DNA from: Falsirhodobacter halotolerans
Lineage (GTDB): Bacteria; Pseudomonadota; Alphaproteobacteria; Rhodobacterales; Rhodobacteraceae
Direction of reading: 5' to 3'
Assembly (NCBI RefSeq): GCF_022899245.1
Contig: NZ_JALJAZ010000001.1
Location: 2,453,001-2,517,000 of the forward strand
Length of the DNA: 64,000 nucleotides
The notes beneath the pieces are model-generated. The model searched no databases, was not told where the DNA came from, and saw nothing but the letters and a program-made list of their open reading frames with translations. Made by a program: the position numbers and the translations under genes. Positions 9,651-19,489 of the stretch are shown piece after piece; position 1 is the stretch's first letter; every line of letters begins with the position of its first letter.

Positions 9651-10907
9651 ATGGCGGTCGAGGGATTTCGGGCACGGCACGCGGCGGTGCAGCTTCTGGG
9701 CGCGGTCCTGTCGGAAGGGGCGCTTCTGTCGCAAATCGCCACCCTGCCCAACGGCCCGCTGGAGGCGCTTGGCCCCGCCGACCGCGCCCGCGCGCAGCGG
9801 CTGGCGGCGATGACCCTGCGCCATCTGGAACAGGCCGATGCCGTGCTGGACCCCCATATCCGCCGCGCCCCGCCGCGTCTGGTGCAGAACGCCCTGCGGC
9901 TGGCGGTCGTGGAAATGGCGGTGGAGGGCGCGGCGGCGCATGGGGCGGTCAACGCCGCCGTGGACATCGTGCGCCATGGCCGCAAGACCGCGCATCAGGC
10001 GGGGTTCACCAATGCCGTTCTGCGCAAGGTCAAGGCCGACTTCTCTGGCCTGCCGCCGCAACGCCTGCCCCGCTGGCTGCGCCAGCCGCTGGTGCACACC
10101 TATGGGCGCGAGGCGGTGAGCATGATGGAGGCCGTGCAGGCCAAGGCCCCGCCCATCGACCTGACGCTGAAGGCCGCGGCCACCGCGATCCCTGAGGGCA
10201 CGCGCCTTTCCACCGGCGGCCTGCGCCTCCCCGCCGGCACGCAGGTCTCGGCCCTGCCGGGATACGAGACGGGCGACTGGTGGGTGCAGGATGCCGCCGC
10301 CGCGATGGCCGTGCGGTATCTGGCCCCGCGCGCCGGCGAACGCATCGCCGATCTGTGCGCCGCCCCCGGGGGCAAGACGCTGCAACTGGCCGATGCCGGG
10401 GCCGAGGTGACGGCGGTCGACATCTCCGCCCCCCGGCTGGCCCGCCTGCAGGAGAATCTGGCCCGCACGGGCCTTGCGGCCCGGGTCGTGACCGGCGATG
10501 TGCTGACCTTTTCCGATGGCCCGTTCGATGCGATCCTGCTGGACGCGCCCTGCTCGGCCACAGGCACGATCCGCCGACATCCCGACCTGCCCTTCGTCAA
10601 GACGGGCGAGGAGGTCGCGGGGCTGGTCGACCTTCAGGCCCGCATGATCGACCACGCGCTGACCCTGCTTGCCCCCGGCGGACGGCTGGTGTTCTGCACC
10701 TGCTCGCTCCTGCCCGAGGAAGGCGAGGACCAACTGGCCGCCGCCCTGACCCGCCATCCCGACCTGACGGTCCTGCCCCCGCCCGAAGGGACCGATCCCG
10801 CCTGGCACGCGCCGCAGGGCGGATTGCGCCTGCGCCCCGATGTCAACGCCGAGGCCGGGGGCATGGACGGATTCTTTATCGCAGGGGTCGCGCGCAAGAC
10901 GGGATGA
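9651..10907 (+). CDS. rsmB: 16S rRNA m5C967 methyltransferase (RsmB/Sun family)
   Basis: A SAM-dependent RNA cytosine-5 methyltransferase. The 418-residue product has an N-terminal NusB-like domain (about 1-140), then the Rossmann methyltransferase domain with SAM motif DLCAAPGGKT. The two catalytic Cys motifs are DAPCSATG and FCTCSLLPEEGE. ATG 9651 is chosen because AAGGGG sits six bases upstream; a TTG start seven codons earlier is possible. Substrate assignment (C967) is by family. It is followed after 49 bp by the heparinase-like gene. Confidence 0.92.
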   Translation: MAVEGFRARHAAVQLLGAVLSEGALLSQIATLPNGPLEALGPADRARAQRLAAMTLRHLEQADAVLDPHIRRAPPRLVQNALRLAVVEMAVEGAAAHGAVNAAVDIVRHGRKTAHQAGFTNAVLRKVKADFSGLPPQRLPRWLRQPLVHTYGREAVSMMEAVQAKAPPIDLTLKAAATAIPEGTRLSTGGLRLPAGTQVSALPGYETGDWWVQDAAAAMAVRYLAPRAGERIADLCAAPGGKTLQLADAGAEVTAVDISAPRLARLQENLARTGLAARVVTGDVLTFSDGPFDAILLDAPCSATGTIRRHPDLPFVKTGEEVAGLVDLQARMIDHALTLLAPGGRLVFCTCSLLPEEGEDQLAAALTRHPDLTVLPPPEGTDPAWHAPQGGLRLRPDVNAEAGGMDGFFIAGVARKTG

Positions 10908-10956
10908 CAGGGCCGCAAACTCCGGTTATCGTTTATGAAAACCGAACGGGGATGCG

Positions 10957-12291
10957 GTGGCGACGGAACGGAACACGGCACGGCTGGGCGACCGGCTGGC
11001 GGTCTGGCAGACACGCGGCGCGGGCCGGGGCGGCGCGCGCGTCCTTCACCCCATGCCCGACCTGCCGATGGGGGGCGATCCCGATCGGGCCGAGGGGTGG
11101 ATCGCGGGCGGACTCTGGGACGACCCGGCGGCGCAGACCTTCGGCTGGCTGTCCGATCTGGCCGCGCGGGGGGATGAGACGGCGGGCCGCTTCGCCGCCG
11201 CCGCCCTTGCGCAATGGACCGAACGATGGGGAAGGGGCGACGGGTGGACGCCCGGTTTCACGGGCCGCCGCCTGCTGCACTGGATCGCCCATGCCCGCTT
11301 CGCCCATCCGCGGGGCGTGCCCCTGGCCTCCTTGGACGCGCTGACCCATCAGGCCGCGTTTCTGGCGCGGCGCTGGCATCGCAGCCCCGACCGGCTGGTC
11401 GCGCTGGCCGGTCTGGCGGTGGCCAGCCACGCGCTGGAACGCCCCGCCCTGCGCCCCGATGCCGAACGCGTCGCCCGCGCCCTGCGCCCCGTGCCGCTGC
11501 CCCCCGACGCCCTGCCGGATGCGCTGACGGCGCTTCTGGCGATCCGCCTGTGCTGGCCCGACGCCCCCACCGCCCCGTTTCTGGCCGAACTGGTTCCGGC
11601 GGTGCGCGCCGCGCGGCATCCGACCGGGCACCTGACGCGGTTGTGGGGCGGCACCGGCGGCGATCCGGCGCAGATCGACGCGGCGCTGGCCCTGGCGAAC
11701 CTGCGCGCAGCACCCCCCGCCTGCACGGGCCTGAAGCGACTGGCGCGCGGCGGCACCACCGTGATCCTGCGCACCGACGCCCCCCTGCCGTTCGAGATGT
11801 CGTCGGGCCGCCATCCGGTCATCGTCGCCACGCCCGAAGGCCTTGCCACCCCGCAGATCCGCGACACCCCCCTGCGCCGCCCCCCGGCGCGACAGGTGGC
11901 GGGCGACGGCTACTCCCTCTCCGCCGCGCATTCAGGCTGGAAAGGGGTGGTCCACCGCCGCCGCCTGACTCTGTCGCCCGACGGGACCACCCTGACCGGG
12001 CAAGAGGCGTTCGAAGGCCGCGGGCGCGCCACGCGCCACATCTCGGTCCACTTCCCCCTCGCCCCCGGCCTGACGGTGACCGAGGATGAGAACGGTCTGC
12101 ATCTGCAGCTGCCCACCGGCGTGGTCTGGACCTTCGACGCGCCCGACATGCCGGTTCTTGCGACCCACCCGCTGCGCATCGTCATCCATCGCGCGGTGGA
12201 CCGCCTGCCGGCCCGTCTGGACTGGACCTTGACGCGAAGGGACGCTACTGCGCAGCGGACCGAACATCAGACCACAGGAGAGATGGCATGA
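10957..12291 (+). CDS. Heparinase II/III-like protein
   Basis: A 444-residue protein of the heparinase II/III family. The N-terminal helical part (about 1-230) contains an (alpha/alpha)-barrel-like run with segments such as [13 protein letters not shown]. The C-terminal beta-sandwich contains [15 protein letters not shown] and the HISVHF segment. No signal peptide is seen, unlike secreted polysaccharide lyases, so a cytoplasmic or unconventional role is likely. The start is GTG 10957 with GGGGA five bases upstream. Its stop overlaps the purH start (ATGA). Substrate is unknown. Confidence 0.85.
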   Translation: MATERNTARLGDRLAVWQTRGAGRGGARVLHPMPDLPMGGDPDRAEGWIAGGLWDDPAAQTFGWLSDLAARGDETAGRFAAAALAQWTERWGRGDGWTPGFTGRRLLHWIAHARFAHPRGVPLASLDALTHQAAFLARRWHRSPDRLVALAGLAVASHALERPALRPDAERVARALRPVPLPPDALPDALTALLAIRLCWPDAPTAPFLAELVPAVRAARHPTGHLTRLWGGTGGDPAQIDAALALANLRAAPPACTGLKRLARGGTTVILRTDAPLPFEMSSGRHPVIVATPEGLATPQIRDTPLRRPPARQVAGDGYSLSAAHSGWKGVVHRRRLTLSPDGTTLTGQEAFEGRGRATRHISVHFPLAPGLTVTEDENGLHLQLPTGVVWTFDAPDMPVLATHPLRIVIHRAVDRLPARLDWTLTRRDATAQRTEHQTTGEMA

Positions 12292-13868
12292 CCGATCTCG
12301 TATATATTGGACGCGCGCTTCTGTCGGTGTCCGACAAGACCGGGCTTCTGGATCTGGCCCGCGCGCTGCACGACCGGGGGGTGGAGCTGGTGTCCACCGG
12401 CGGCACCGCCAACGCGCTGCGCACCGCGGGCCTGCCGGTCAAGGACGTGTCGGAGATCACGGGCTTTCCCGAAATGATGGACGGGCGCGTGAAGACGCTG
12501 CACCCCAACGTGCATGGCGGCCTTCTGGCGCTGCGCGACGACGACGAACACCTTCTGGCCATGGCCGCCCACGGGATCGAGCCGATCGACCTGCTGGTCG
12601 TCAACCTCTATCCGTTCGAGGCGACGGTGGCGCGGGGCGGCAGCTATGACGACTGCATCGAGAATATCGACATCGGCGGCCCGGCAATGATCCGCGCCGC
12701 GTCCAAGAACCACCGTTTCGTCAACGTGGTGACGGATGTGCAGGATTACACCGCCCTTCTGGCCGAACTGGACGCCAATGACGGCGCGACGACCTTCGCC
12801 TTCCGCCAGCGCCTGGCGCTGACCGCCTATTCCCGCACCGCCGCCTATGACGCCGCCGTGTCGGCCTGGATGGCGGACACGCTGGGAGAGGTGCCCCGCC
12901 GCCGCACCTTTGCCGGCACGCTGGCCCAGACCCTGCGCTATGGCGAGAATCCGCATCAGGCGGCGGCGTTCTATACCGACGGATCGAACCGCCCCGGGGT
13001 TGCCACGGCGAAACAGTGGCAGGGCAAGGAACTGTCCTACAACAACATCAACGACACCGATGCGGCCTTCGAATTGGTGGCCGAGTTCGCGCCCGAGGAC
13101 GGGCCCGCGGTCGCGATCATCAAACACGCAAACCCCTGCGGTGTGGCGACGGGGGCGACGCTGGCCGAGGCCTATGCCCGCGCCTTCGATTGCGACCGCA
13201 CCTCGGCCTTCGGCGGGATCATCGCGACGAACCAGCCGCTGGACGGGCCGACGGCGGAAAAGATCTCCGAGATCTTCACCGAGGTGGTGATCGCGCCGGG
13301 CGCGGATGACGCCGCCAAGGCGGTCTTTGCCAAGAAGAAGAACCTGCGGCTTCTGACCACCCGCACCCTGCCCGATCCCACGGCCCCCATCCTGTCGTTC
13401 AAGCAGGTCGCGGGCGGGATGCTGGTGCAGGACAAGGACACGGCGGGCCTGCCCGACCTGAAGGTCGTGACCAAACGCCAGCCGACCGAGGCCGAGATGG
13501 CCGACGCGCTGGTCGCATGGAAGGTGGCCAAGCACGTCAAGTCCAACGCCATCGTCTATGTCAAGGACGCCGCCACCGTGGGCATCGGCGCGGGCCAGAT
13601 GAGCCGTGTGGACAGCACCCGCATCGCCGCCCGCAAGGCCGAGGACGCGGCCGAGGCGATGGGCCTTGCCGCCCCACTGACCCAAGGGTGCACCGCCGCG
13701 TCGGACGCCTTTTTCCCCTTTGCCGACGGGGTGGAGGTTCTGGCGGGCGTGGGCGCGACCTGCGTGATCCAGCCCGGCGGCTCCATGCGCGATGCCGAGG
13801 TGATCGAGGCCGCCGACCGTCTGGGCCTTGCGATGATCTTCACCGGCCAGCGCCATTTCCGGCACTGA
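12288..13868 (+). CDS. purH: Bifunctional AICAR formyltransferase/IMP cyclohydrolase
   Basis: Carries out the last two steps of de novo IMP synthesis. The 526-residue length is standard. The N-terminal MGS-like cyclohydrolase domain (about 1-195) includes STGGTA and GRVKTLHP. The C-terminal transformylase has YGENPHQ, the catalytic KHANPCG, and SNAIVYVKD. The start ATG overlaps the heparinase-like stop by four bases and lspA follows after one base, so the rsmB-heparinase-purH-lspA run is probably one transcript. Confidence 0.97.
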   Translation: MTDLVYIGRALLSVSDKTGLLDLARALHDRGVELVSTGGTANALRTAGLPVKDVSEITGFPEMMDGRVKTLHPNVHGGLLALRDDDEHLLAMAAHGIEPIDLLVVNLYPFEATVARGGSYDDCIENIDIGGPAMIRAASKNHRFVNVVTDVQDYTALLAELDANDGATTFAFRQRLALTAYSRTAAYDAAVSAWMADTLGEVPRRRTFAGTLAQTLRYGENPHQAAAFYTDGSNRPGVATAKQWQGKELSYNNINDTDAAFELVAEFAPEDGPAVAIIKHANPCGVATGATLAEAYARAFDCDRTSAFGGIIATNQPLDGPTAEKISEIFTEVVIAPGADDAAKAVFAKKKNLRLLTTRTLPDPTAPILSFKQVAGGMLVQDKDTAGLPDLKVVTKRQPTEAEMADALVAWKVAKHVKSNAIVYVKDAATVGIGAGQMSRVDSTRIAARKAEDAAEAMGLAAPLTQGCTAASDAFFPFADGVEVLAGVGATCVIQPGGSMRDAEVIEAADRLGLAMIFTGQRHFRH

Positions 13869-13869
13869 C

Positions 13870-14364
13870 ATGCCCCAGGTCGTCCTTGTCGCCGCCATCG
13901 TCTTTGCGTTGGACCAGATCAGCAAGCTGATCGTGGTCCACGCCATGGGCCTTGCCACCGTGGGCCGGATCGAGGTCTGGCCCCCCTTTCTCACCTTTCA
14001 GATGGCCTGGAACCAGGGCATGAATTTCGGCCTGTTCGCGGGCGACGGATCGGTGACGAAATGGGTGCTGATCGTCCTGTCCGTCGCCATTTCCGCCTGG
14101 GTCCTGTGGTGGATCCGCAAGCCCGGCCATACGCGTCTGGCACGGATTTCTGCGGGGCTGCTGGTGGGGGGCGCGATGGGCAACGTCATCGACCGCATCC
14201 TCTATGGCGCGGTGGCGGATTTCCTGAACATGTCGGTCCATGGCTTCGAAAATCCCTATTCGTTCAACGTGGCCGACATCTCCATCTTTGCCGGGGCCAT
14301 CGGTCTGGTGCTGTTCACCGGCGATCCCAAACCGCCGAAAAAGGCCCGCAGAAAGACCGCGTGA
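13870..14364 (+). CDS. lspA: Lipoprotein signal peptidase II
   Basis: Integral membrane aspartyl protease that cleaves signal peptides of lipid-modified prolipoproteins. The 164-residue protein has four hydrophobic spans. The two catalytic Asp motifs are visible: [15 protein letters not shown] and FNVADISI. It lies directly upstream of a lipoprotein gene that would be its substrate. No Shine-Dalgarno-like site is seen in the one-base gap after purH, so it probably depends on coupled translation. Confidence 0.95.
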   Translation: MPQVVLVAAIVFALDQISKLIVVHAMGLATVGRIEVWPPFLTFQMAWNQGMNFGLFAGDGSVTKWVLIVLSVAISAWVLWWIRKPGHTRLARISAGLLVGGAMGNVIDRILYGAVADFLNMSVHGFENPYSFNVADISIFAGAIGLVLFTGDPKPPKKARRKTA

Positions 14365-14417
14365 CCTGACCACGCCTTTACGGTAACAACGAACCGAACT
14401 CAGACGGGAGACGACGG

Positions 14418-14939
14418 ATGCAGGCAGCACGCGGCGCATTGGCCCTGGCAGGGGCGGCGGTTCTGACGCTGTCGGCCTGCGGCGGCGGCGATCCGAACCT
14501 GATCCGCCTGCGCTCCACCGGCGCGGGGCCGGACGCGTTTTCGGTCGTGCCGCAACGCCCTTTGGAAATGCCGCCGTCGCTGAACGACCTGCCCACCCCC
14601 ACGCCGGGCGGCGTCAACCGGACCGAACCCAACCCGCAAGGGGACGCCATCGCGGCGCTTGGCGGCAATCCCAACGCCGCGCGCGGCATCCCGGCGGCGG
14701 ATTCGGCCCTGCTGACCGCCAGCACCCGCTATGGCCGCGAGGAGGGGATCCGCCCCGAACTGGCCGCCGCCGACGAACAGTTCCGCCAGGACAATCGCGG
14801 CCGTCTGCTGGACCGCGCCTTGCGCAACACGACCTATTACCAGGCCTACGGCTCCGAAACCCTGAACCCGCAGGACGAGGCGGAGTTCTGGCGTCAGCGC
14901 GGCCGCCAGACCCCCGCCGCCCCCCCTCCGGGGCAGTAA
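14418..14939 (+). CDS. DUF3035 lipoprotein
   Basis: A 173-residue predicted lipoprotein. The signal peptide ends in the lipobox LSAC with Cys at residue 21. The mature part is Pro/Asn-rich and matches the DUF3035 family (PLEMPPSLNDLPTPTPGG and the late FWRQRGR segment), known mainly from alphaproteobacteria and with unknown function. ATG 14418 is preceded by GGGAG. It probably follows lspA in the same operon. Confidence 0.85.
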   Translation: MQAARGALALAGAAVLTLSACGGGDPNLIRLRSTGAGPDAFSVVPQRPLEMPPSLNDLPTPTPGGVNRTEPNPQGDAIAALGGNPNAARGIPAADSALLTASTRYGREEGIRPELAAADEQFRQDNRGRLLDRALRNTTYYQAYGSETLNPQDEAEFWRQRGRQTPAAPPPGQ

Positions 14940-14994
14940 CAACCGCGTAGGCCGCCCCCGGCGCATCTTGCCCCCCGCCCGTCGATCGGGTCAG

Positions 14995-15012
14995 GTGGGC
15001 CCGATTGCCCAC
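14995..15012 (+). other. Small hairpin before M16 peptidase ribosome-binding site
   Basis: GTGGGC, a six-base loop, then GCCCAC, ending directly at the GGGGGAGG ribosome-binding site of the next gene. It could mark the 3' end of the lipoprotein transcript or affect initiation. There is no T-run, so it is not called a terminator. Confidence 0.3.
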
Positions 15013-15025
15013 GGGGGAGGAACCC

Positions 15026-16372
15026 ATGCTCCGAACGCTGCCCGCCGCATTGGCGCTGACCGTCACCATCAGCCCCGCCATCGCGCAGGAGGTCACGGAT
15101 TTCACGCTGCCGAACGGGCTGGAGGTGGTGGTGATCGAGGATCACCGCGCCCCCGTCGTCACCAACATGGTCTGGTATCGCACAGGATCGGCGGATGAGA
15201 AGGCGGGCGAATCCGGCGTCGCGCATTTTCTGGAACATCTGATGTTCCAAGGGACGGACAGGATGGCGCCGGGCGAATTCTCGGCCACCGTCTCCGCCCT
15301 TGGCGGCACGGACAACGCCTTCACCTCCTACGACTATACCGCCTATTTCCAGCGCGTGGCGTCGGAACATCTGGACCGGATGATGGACATGGAGGCCGAC
15401 CGGATGCAGGGCCTGACCCTGACCCAACCCATCGTCGACAACGAACGCAGCGTCATCCTGCAGGAACGCAGCCAGCGGACCGACAGCAATCCCGGCGCGC
15501 TGTTTCGCGAACAGATGTCGGCGGCGCAATACCTCAACAGTCCCTACCGCCGCCCCGTGATCGGTTGGCGGGCCGAGATGGAGGAGCTGTCGCGCGAGGA
15601 TGCGCTGGACCATTACCGCACCTTCTATGCCCCCAACAACGCCATCCTGGTCGTGGCGGGGGATGTCGAACCCGACGCCGTGCGCCAGATGGCCGAGGCG
15701 CATTTCGGCCCGCTGATCCCGTCCGACACCATCCCGCCCCGCGCCCGCCCGCAGGAACCGCCGCAGATCGCGGCCCGGCACCTGACCTTTGCCGATCCGC
15801 GCGTGGCGCAGCCTTATGTCCTGCGCACCTATCTCGCGCCCGAGCGCACGTCCGGCGCGCAGCAGGACGCCGCCGCGCTGACCGTGCTGGCGCAGATTCT
15901 GGGCGGCGATCCGACCACGTCCGTGCTGGCCCAGGCGCTGCAATTCGGCGAGGCCCCCCGGGCGATCCATACCATGGCGGGGTATGACGGGGTGGCGGTC
16001 GATGCGACCACCTTCACCCTTGGCATCGTGCCCGCCCCCGACATCACGCTGGAGGAGGCGGAGGCGGCGCTGGACGGGGCGCTTCAGACCTTTCTGGCCA
16101 ATGGCGTGGACGTCGCGCAACTGGACCGGATCAAGCGCCAGATCCGGGCCGCCGACATCTATGACCGCGACGACGCCTCCGGCCTTGCCAACCGCTACGG
16201 CGCGGCGCTGGCCGTAGGGCTGACGGTGCAGGACGTGCAGGACTGGCCCGCCACGCTGGAGGCGGTGACGGCCGAGGATGTCATGGCCGCCGCCCGCGAC
16301 GTGCTGGACCCGCGCCGATCCGTGACCGGCTGGCTGATGCCCGAGGCCCCCACCGAGGAGACCGCAGAATGA
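15026..16372 (+). CDS. Zinc metallopeptidase, M16 family (catalytic partner)
   Basis: A 448-residue exported M16 (pitrilysin-type) peptidase. A signal peptide covers about residues 1-20 (ends AIA). The inverted zinc motif HFLEH is at residues 67-71, and the distal Glu is expected in the NERSVILQERSQ helix. ATG 15026 has a strong GGAGG site and removes an upstream seven-residue extension lacking a signal peptide. Its stop overlaps the start of the second M16 gene by four bases. M16 proteins commonly work as a catalytic/non-catalytic pair, which is the arrangement here. Location is inferred to be periplasmic. Confidence 0.92.
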   Translation: MLRTLPAALALTVTISPAIAQEVTDFTLPNGLEVVVIEDHRAPVVTNMVWYRTGSADEKAGESGVAHFLEHLMFQGTDRMAPGEFSATVSALGGTDNAFTSYDYTAYFQRVASEHLDRMMDMEADRMQGLTLTQPIVDNERSVILQERSQRTDSNPGALFREQMSAAQYLNSPYRRPVIGWRAEMEELSREDALDHYRTFYAPNNAILVVAGDVEPDAVRQMAEAHFGPLIPSDTIPPRARPQEPPQIAARHLTFADPRVAQPYVLRTYLAPERTSGAQQDAAALTVLAQILGGDPTTSVLAQALQFGEAPRAIHTMAGYDGVAVDATTFTLGIVPAPDITLEEAEAALDGALQTFLANGVDVAQLDRIKRQIRAADIYDRDDASGLANRYGAALAVGLTVQDVQDWPATLEAVTAEDVMAAARDVLDPRRSVTGWLMPEAPTEETAE

Positions 16373-17670
16373 CCTTCCTTCGCCCCCTCGCCGCCCTGTT
16401 GTTTCTTGCCCTGCCCGCCCAGGCCGAGGTGCCGATCAAGGAGGTCACCTCCCCCGGCGGGATCACCGCTTGGTTGGTGGAATCGCATGACATTCCCTTC
16501 ACCGCGCTGGACATCCGGTTCAAGGGCGGCACCTCGCTGGATGCGGAGGGGAAACGCGGCGCGACCAACCTGATGACCGCCCTTCTGGAGGAAGGCGCGG
16601 GCGATATGGACGCCAGCGCCTTCGCCACCGCCCGTGACGATCTGGCGGCGGAGTTCCGCTTTTCCTCCAACAGCGACGCGGTCGCCGTGTCGGCGCGCTT
16701 CCTGACGGAAAACCGCGATCAGGCGGCGGACCTGCTGCATCTCGCCCTGACCGAGCCGCGCTTTGACGACAACGCAATCCAGCGCGTGCGGGCGCAGGTC
16801 CTGTCGGGCATCCGGTCGGCGGCGCAGGACCCCGATGCCATCGCGGGCGACACGTTCAACGCCGAAGCCTTCGGACCCCACCCCTATGGCAGCGACGACA
16901 GCGGCACGCTGGACAGCGTGGCGGCCCTGACCCGCGACGATCTGGTGGCGGCGCAGGACGGCGCGCTGGCCCGCGACCGCATCTATGTCGCCGCCGCGGG
17001 GGATATCTCCGAGGCCGATCTGGGCGCATTGCTGGACCGCATTCTGGGCGATCTGCCCGCAACGGGCGCGCCGCAGCCCGGCCCGGCCGAATGGCGGGCG
17101 ACGGGCGGCACCACGGTCGTGGACTTTCCGACCCCGCAGGCGGTGGTGCGGTTCGGCCAGCCGGGGATCGATGTGCACGACCCCGACTTCATGGCCGCCT
17201 TCGTCGCGAACGAGGTTTTGGGCGGGGGGCGGTTCACCGCGCGGCTGATGGACGAGTTGCGGACGCAACGGGGGCTGACCTACGGCGCGTCGGCCTATCT
17301 CGCCTCGTTGGATCATGCCGACATGATCGTGGGGCAGTTCGCCAGCGACAACGACAAGGTGGCCGAGGCGGTGGATGTCACGAAACAGGTGTGGGAGGGC
17401 ATCGCGCAGGACGGCATCACGCAAGAGGAGCTGGACGCGGCCAAGACCTATCTGACCGGATCCTATCCGCTGCGGTTCGACGGCAACGGGCCGATCGCGG
17501 GCATTCTGGTGGGCATGCAGATGCAGGGCTTTCCCATCGACTACCCCACCACCCGCAACGCGCGGATCGAGGCGCTGACGCTGGACGAGGTGAACCGCGT
17601 GGCCAAGACGCTTTATGACCCTTCGGCGCTGCGGTTCGTGGTGGTCGGTCAGCCGCAAGGGCTGGAGTGA
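16369..17670 (+). CDS. M16 family protein lacking the zinc motif (non-catalytic partner)
   Basis: A 433-residue exported paralogue of the preceding peptidase with a signal peptide (ends AQA, about residue 19). At the position of HxxEH it reads NLMTALLEEG, so the zinc ligands are missing. The C-terminal substrate-binding R/Y region is kept (RGLTYGASAY). This is the usual architecture of heterodimeric M16 enzymes such as mitochondrial processing peptidase and bacterial two-gene pairs. It overlaps the upstream gene by four bases, so equimolar synthesis is likely. Confidence 0.9.
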   Translation: MTFLRPLAALLFLALPAQAEVPIKEVTSPGGITAWLVESHDIPFTALDIRFKGGTSLDAEGKRGATNLMTALLEEGAGDMDASAFATARDDLAAEFRFSSNSDAVAVSARFLTENRDQAADLLHLALTEPRFDDNAIQRVRAQVLSGIRSAAQDPDAIAGDTFNAEAFGPHPYGSDDSGTLDSVAALTRDDLVAAQDGALARDRIYVAAAGDISEADLGALLDRILGDLPATGAPQPGPAEWRATGGTTVVDFPTPQAVVRFGQPGIDVHDPDFMAAFVANEVLGGGRFTARLMDELRTQRGLTYGASAYLASLDHADMIVGQFASDNDKVAEAVDVTKQVWEGIAQDGITQEELDAAKTYLTGSYPLRFDGNGPIAGILVGMQMQGFPIDYPTTRNARIEALTLDEVNRVAKTLYDPSALRFVVVGQPQGLE

Positions 17671-17698
17671 CGCGGGTGGCCCTGTTAGACTCGCGGCC

Positions 17699-19489
17699 AT
17701 GATGGACCGCCCCGTTTCCCCGCCCGTGATCCGCCAGTTGGACGAGGCCGCGATCAACCGCATCGCGGCGGGCGAGGTGGTGGAACGCCCCGCCTCGGCC
17801 GTCAAGGAACTGGTGGAAAACGCGCTGGACGCGGGCGCGCGCCGCGTGACGGTGGAGATTGCGGATGGCGGCAAGACCCTGATCCGCGTGACCGATGACG
17901 GCTGCGGCATCCCCGCGCCCGATCTGCCGCTGGCGCTGGCGCGTCATGCCACATCGAAGATCGACGGATCGGACCTTTTGGACATCCGGTCCTTCGGATT
18001 TCGCGGCGAGGCGCTGGCCTCGCTGGGCGCGGTGGGGCGGCTGACGGTAACCTCGCGCACGGCGGGGGCGGAAGGGGCGGCGATCACCGTCACCGGCGGG
18101 CGGATGGAGGCGGCGCGCCCCGCCGCAGCGCGCCCCGGCACGGTGGTCGAACTGCGCGATCTGTTCTTCGCCACCCCCGCCCGCCTGAAGTTCCTGCGCA
18201 CCGACCGGGCCGAGACGCAGGCCATCGCCGACACGCTGCGCCGTCTGGCCATGGCCGAACCCTTCGTCGGCTTCACCCTGACCGATGGCGACCGGACGCT
18301 TCTGCGCGCCGATCCCGAATCCGGGCCGCCGATGGCGGCGCTGGCCGCCCGCCTGACCCGACTTCTGGGGGCGGAGTTCACCGACAACGCGCTGGCCGTG
18401 GATCTGGATCGCGACGGGCTGCGGCTGGTGGGCTATGCCGCGCTGCCCACCTATTCGCGCGGATCGTCGGCCCAGCAGTTCCTGTTCGTGAACGGACGGC
18501 CCGTGCTGGACCGCTCGCTGACCGGGGCGCTGCGGGCGGCCTATATGGATGTGCTGTCGCGCGACCGGCACGCGGCGGCGGTTCTGGACATCGTCTGCCC
18601 GCCGCAGGCGGTGGATGTGAACGTCCATCCCGCCAAGTCCGAGGTGCGGTTTCGCGACCCCACCGCCGCGCGCAGCCTGATCGTGGGCGGCCTGCGGCAG
18701 GCGCTGGCGGGGGCGATGCACCGCGCGTCCACGACCGTGGCCACCGAAACGCTGGCGGCCATGCGCCCCGAAGCGCCGCCCCCGCCGCGCGTCTATCAGA
18801 TGGACCCGCGCCCCGCCCCGCAGATGATCCGCGCCGCGACCCTCTGGCAGGCGCCCGAGGGGTTCGCCGAAGCCCCCTCCGCCCGGGTGGAGGGGGCCGA
18901 AGACACGACGCCCCTTCCCCTTGGCGCCGCGCGGGCGCAGGTCCATGGCAATTACATCATCGCCCAGACCGAAGGCGGCATCGTCATCGTCGATCAGCAC
19001 GCGGCGCATGAACGGCTGGTCTATGAACGGATGAAAGCGCAGCGCGACGCGGCGGGGGTGGCGGCGCAGGCCTTGCTGATCCCCGACATCATCGACCTGC
19101 CCCCCGCCGATGCGGAACGGCTTTTGGAGCTGGCGGACGATCTTGCCCGTCTTGGCCTGTCGATCGAGGGGTTCGGGCCGGGGGCCATCGCCATCCGCGA
19201 AACGCCCGCCATTCTGGGCCGGGTGGATGGCGCGGCCCTGCTGCGCGACATTCTGGACGAACTGGCAATGGGCGACAGCACCACCCTGGTGGCACGGATG
19301 GACGCGGTCCTGTCGCGCATGGCCTGCCACGGATCGGTCCGGTCGGGCCGCGCCCTGCGGGCGGAGGAGATGAACGCCCTTCTGCGCGACATGGAGGCGA
19401 CGCCCACCTCCGGCCAATGCAACCACGGCCGCCCCACCTATGTCGAACTGAAGCTGACGGATATCGAAAAGCTGTTCGGCCGCCGTTAA
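17699..19489 (+). CDS. mutL: DNA mismatch repair protein MutL, endonuclease type
   Basis: Couples mismatch recognition by MutS to strand incision. The 596-residue protein has GHKL ATPase motifs ELVENALDAGA, TDDGCGI and GFRGEAL, and the transducer segment VNVHPAKSEVRF. The C-terminal domain has the metal-binding endonuclease motif DQHA-x2-E-x4-E (DQHAAHERLVYE) plus CNHGRPT. This is the type found in bacteria without MutH. Start: two adjacent ATGs (17699 and 17702) with no clear ribosome-binding site, so the exact start is uncertain by one codon. Confidence 0.93.
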   Translation: MMDRPVSPPVIRQLDEAAINRIAAGEVVERPASAVKELVENALDAGARRVTVEIADGGKTLIRVTDDGCGIPAPDLPLALARHATSKIDGSDLLDIRSFGFRGEALASLGAVGRLTVTSRTAGAEGAAITVTGGRMEAARPAAARPGTVVELRDLFFATPARLKFLRTDRAETQAIADTLRRLAMAEPFVGFTLTDGDRTLLRADPESGPPMAALAARLTRLLGAEFTDNALAVDLDRDGLRLVGYAALPTYSRGSSAQQFLFVNGRPVLDRSLTGALRAAYMDVLSRDRHAAAVLDIVCPPQAVDVNVHPAKSEVRFRDPTAARSLIVGGLRQALAGAMHRASTTVATETLAAMRPEAPPPPRVYQMDPRPAPQMIRAATLWQAPEGFAEAPSARVEGAEDTTPLPLGAARAQVHGNYIIAQTEGGIVIVDQHAAHERLVYERMKAQRDAAGVAAQALLIPDIIDLPPADAERLLELADDLARLGLSIEGFGPGAIAIRETPAILGRVDGAALLRDILDELAMGDSTTLVARMDAVLSRMACHGSVRSGRALRAEEMNALLRDMEATPTSGQCNHGRPTYVELKLTDIEKLFGRR

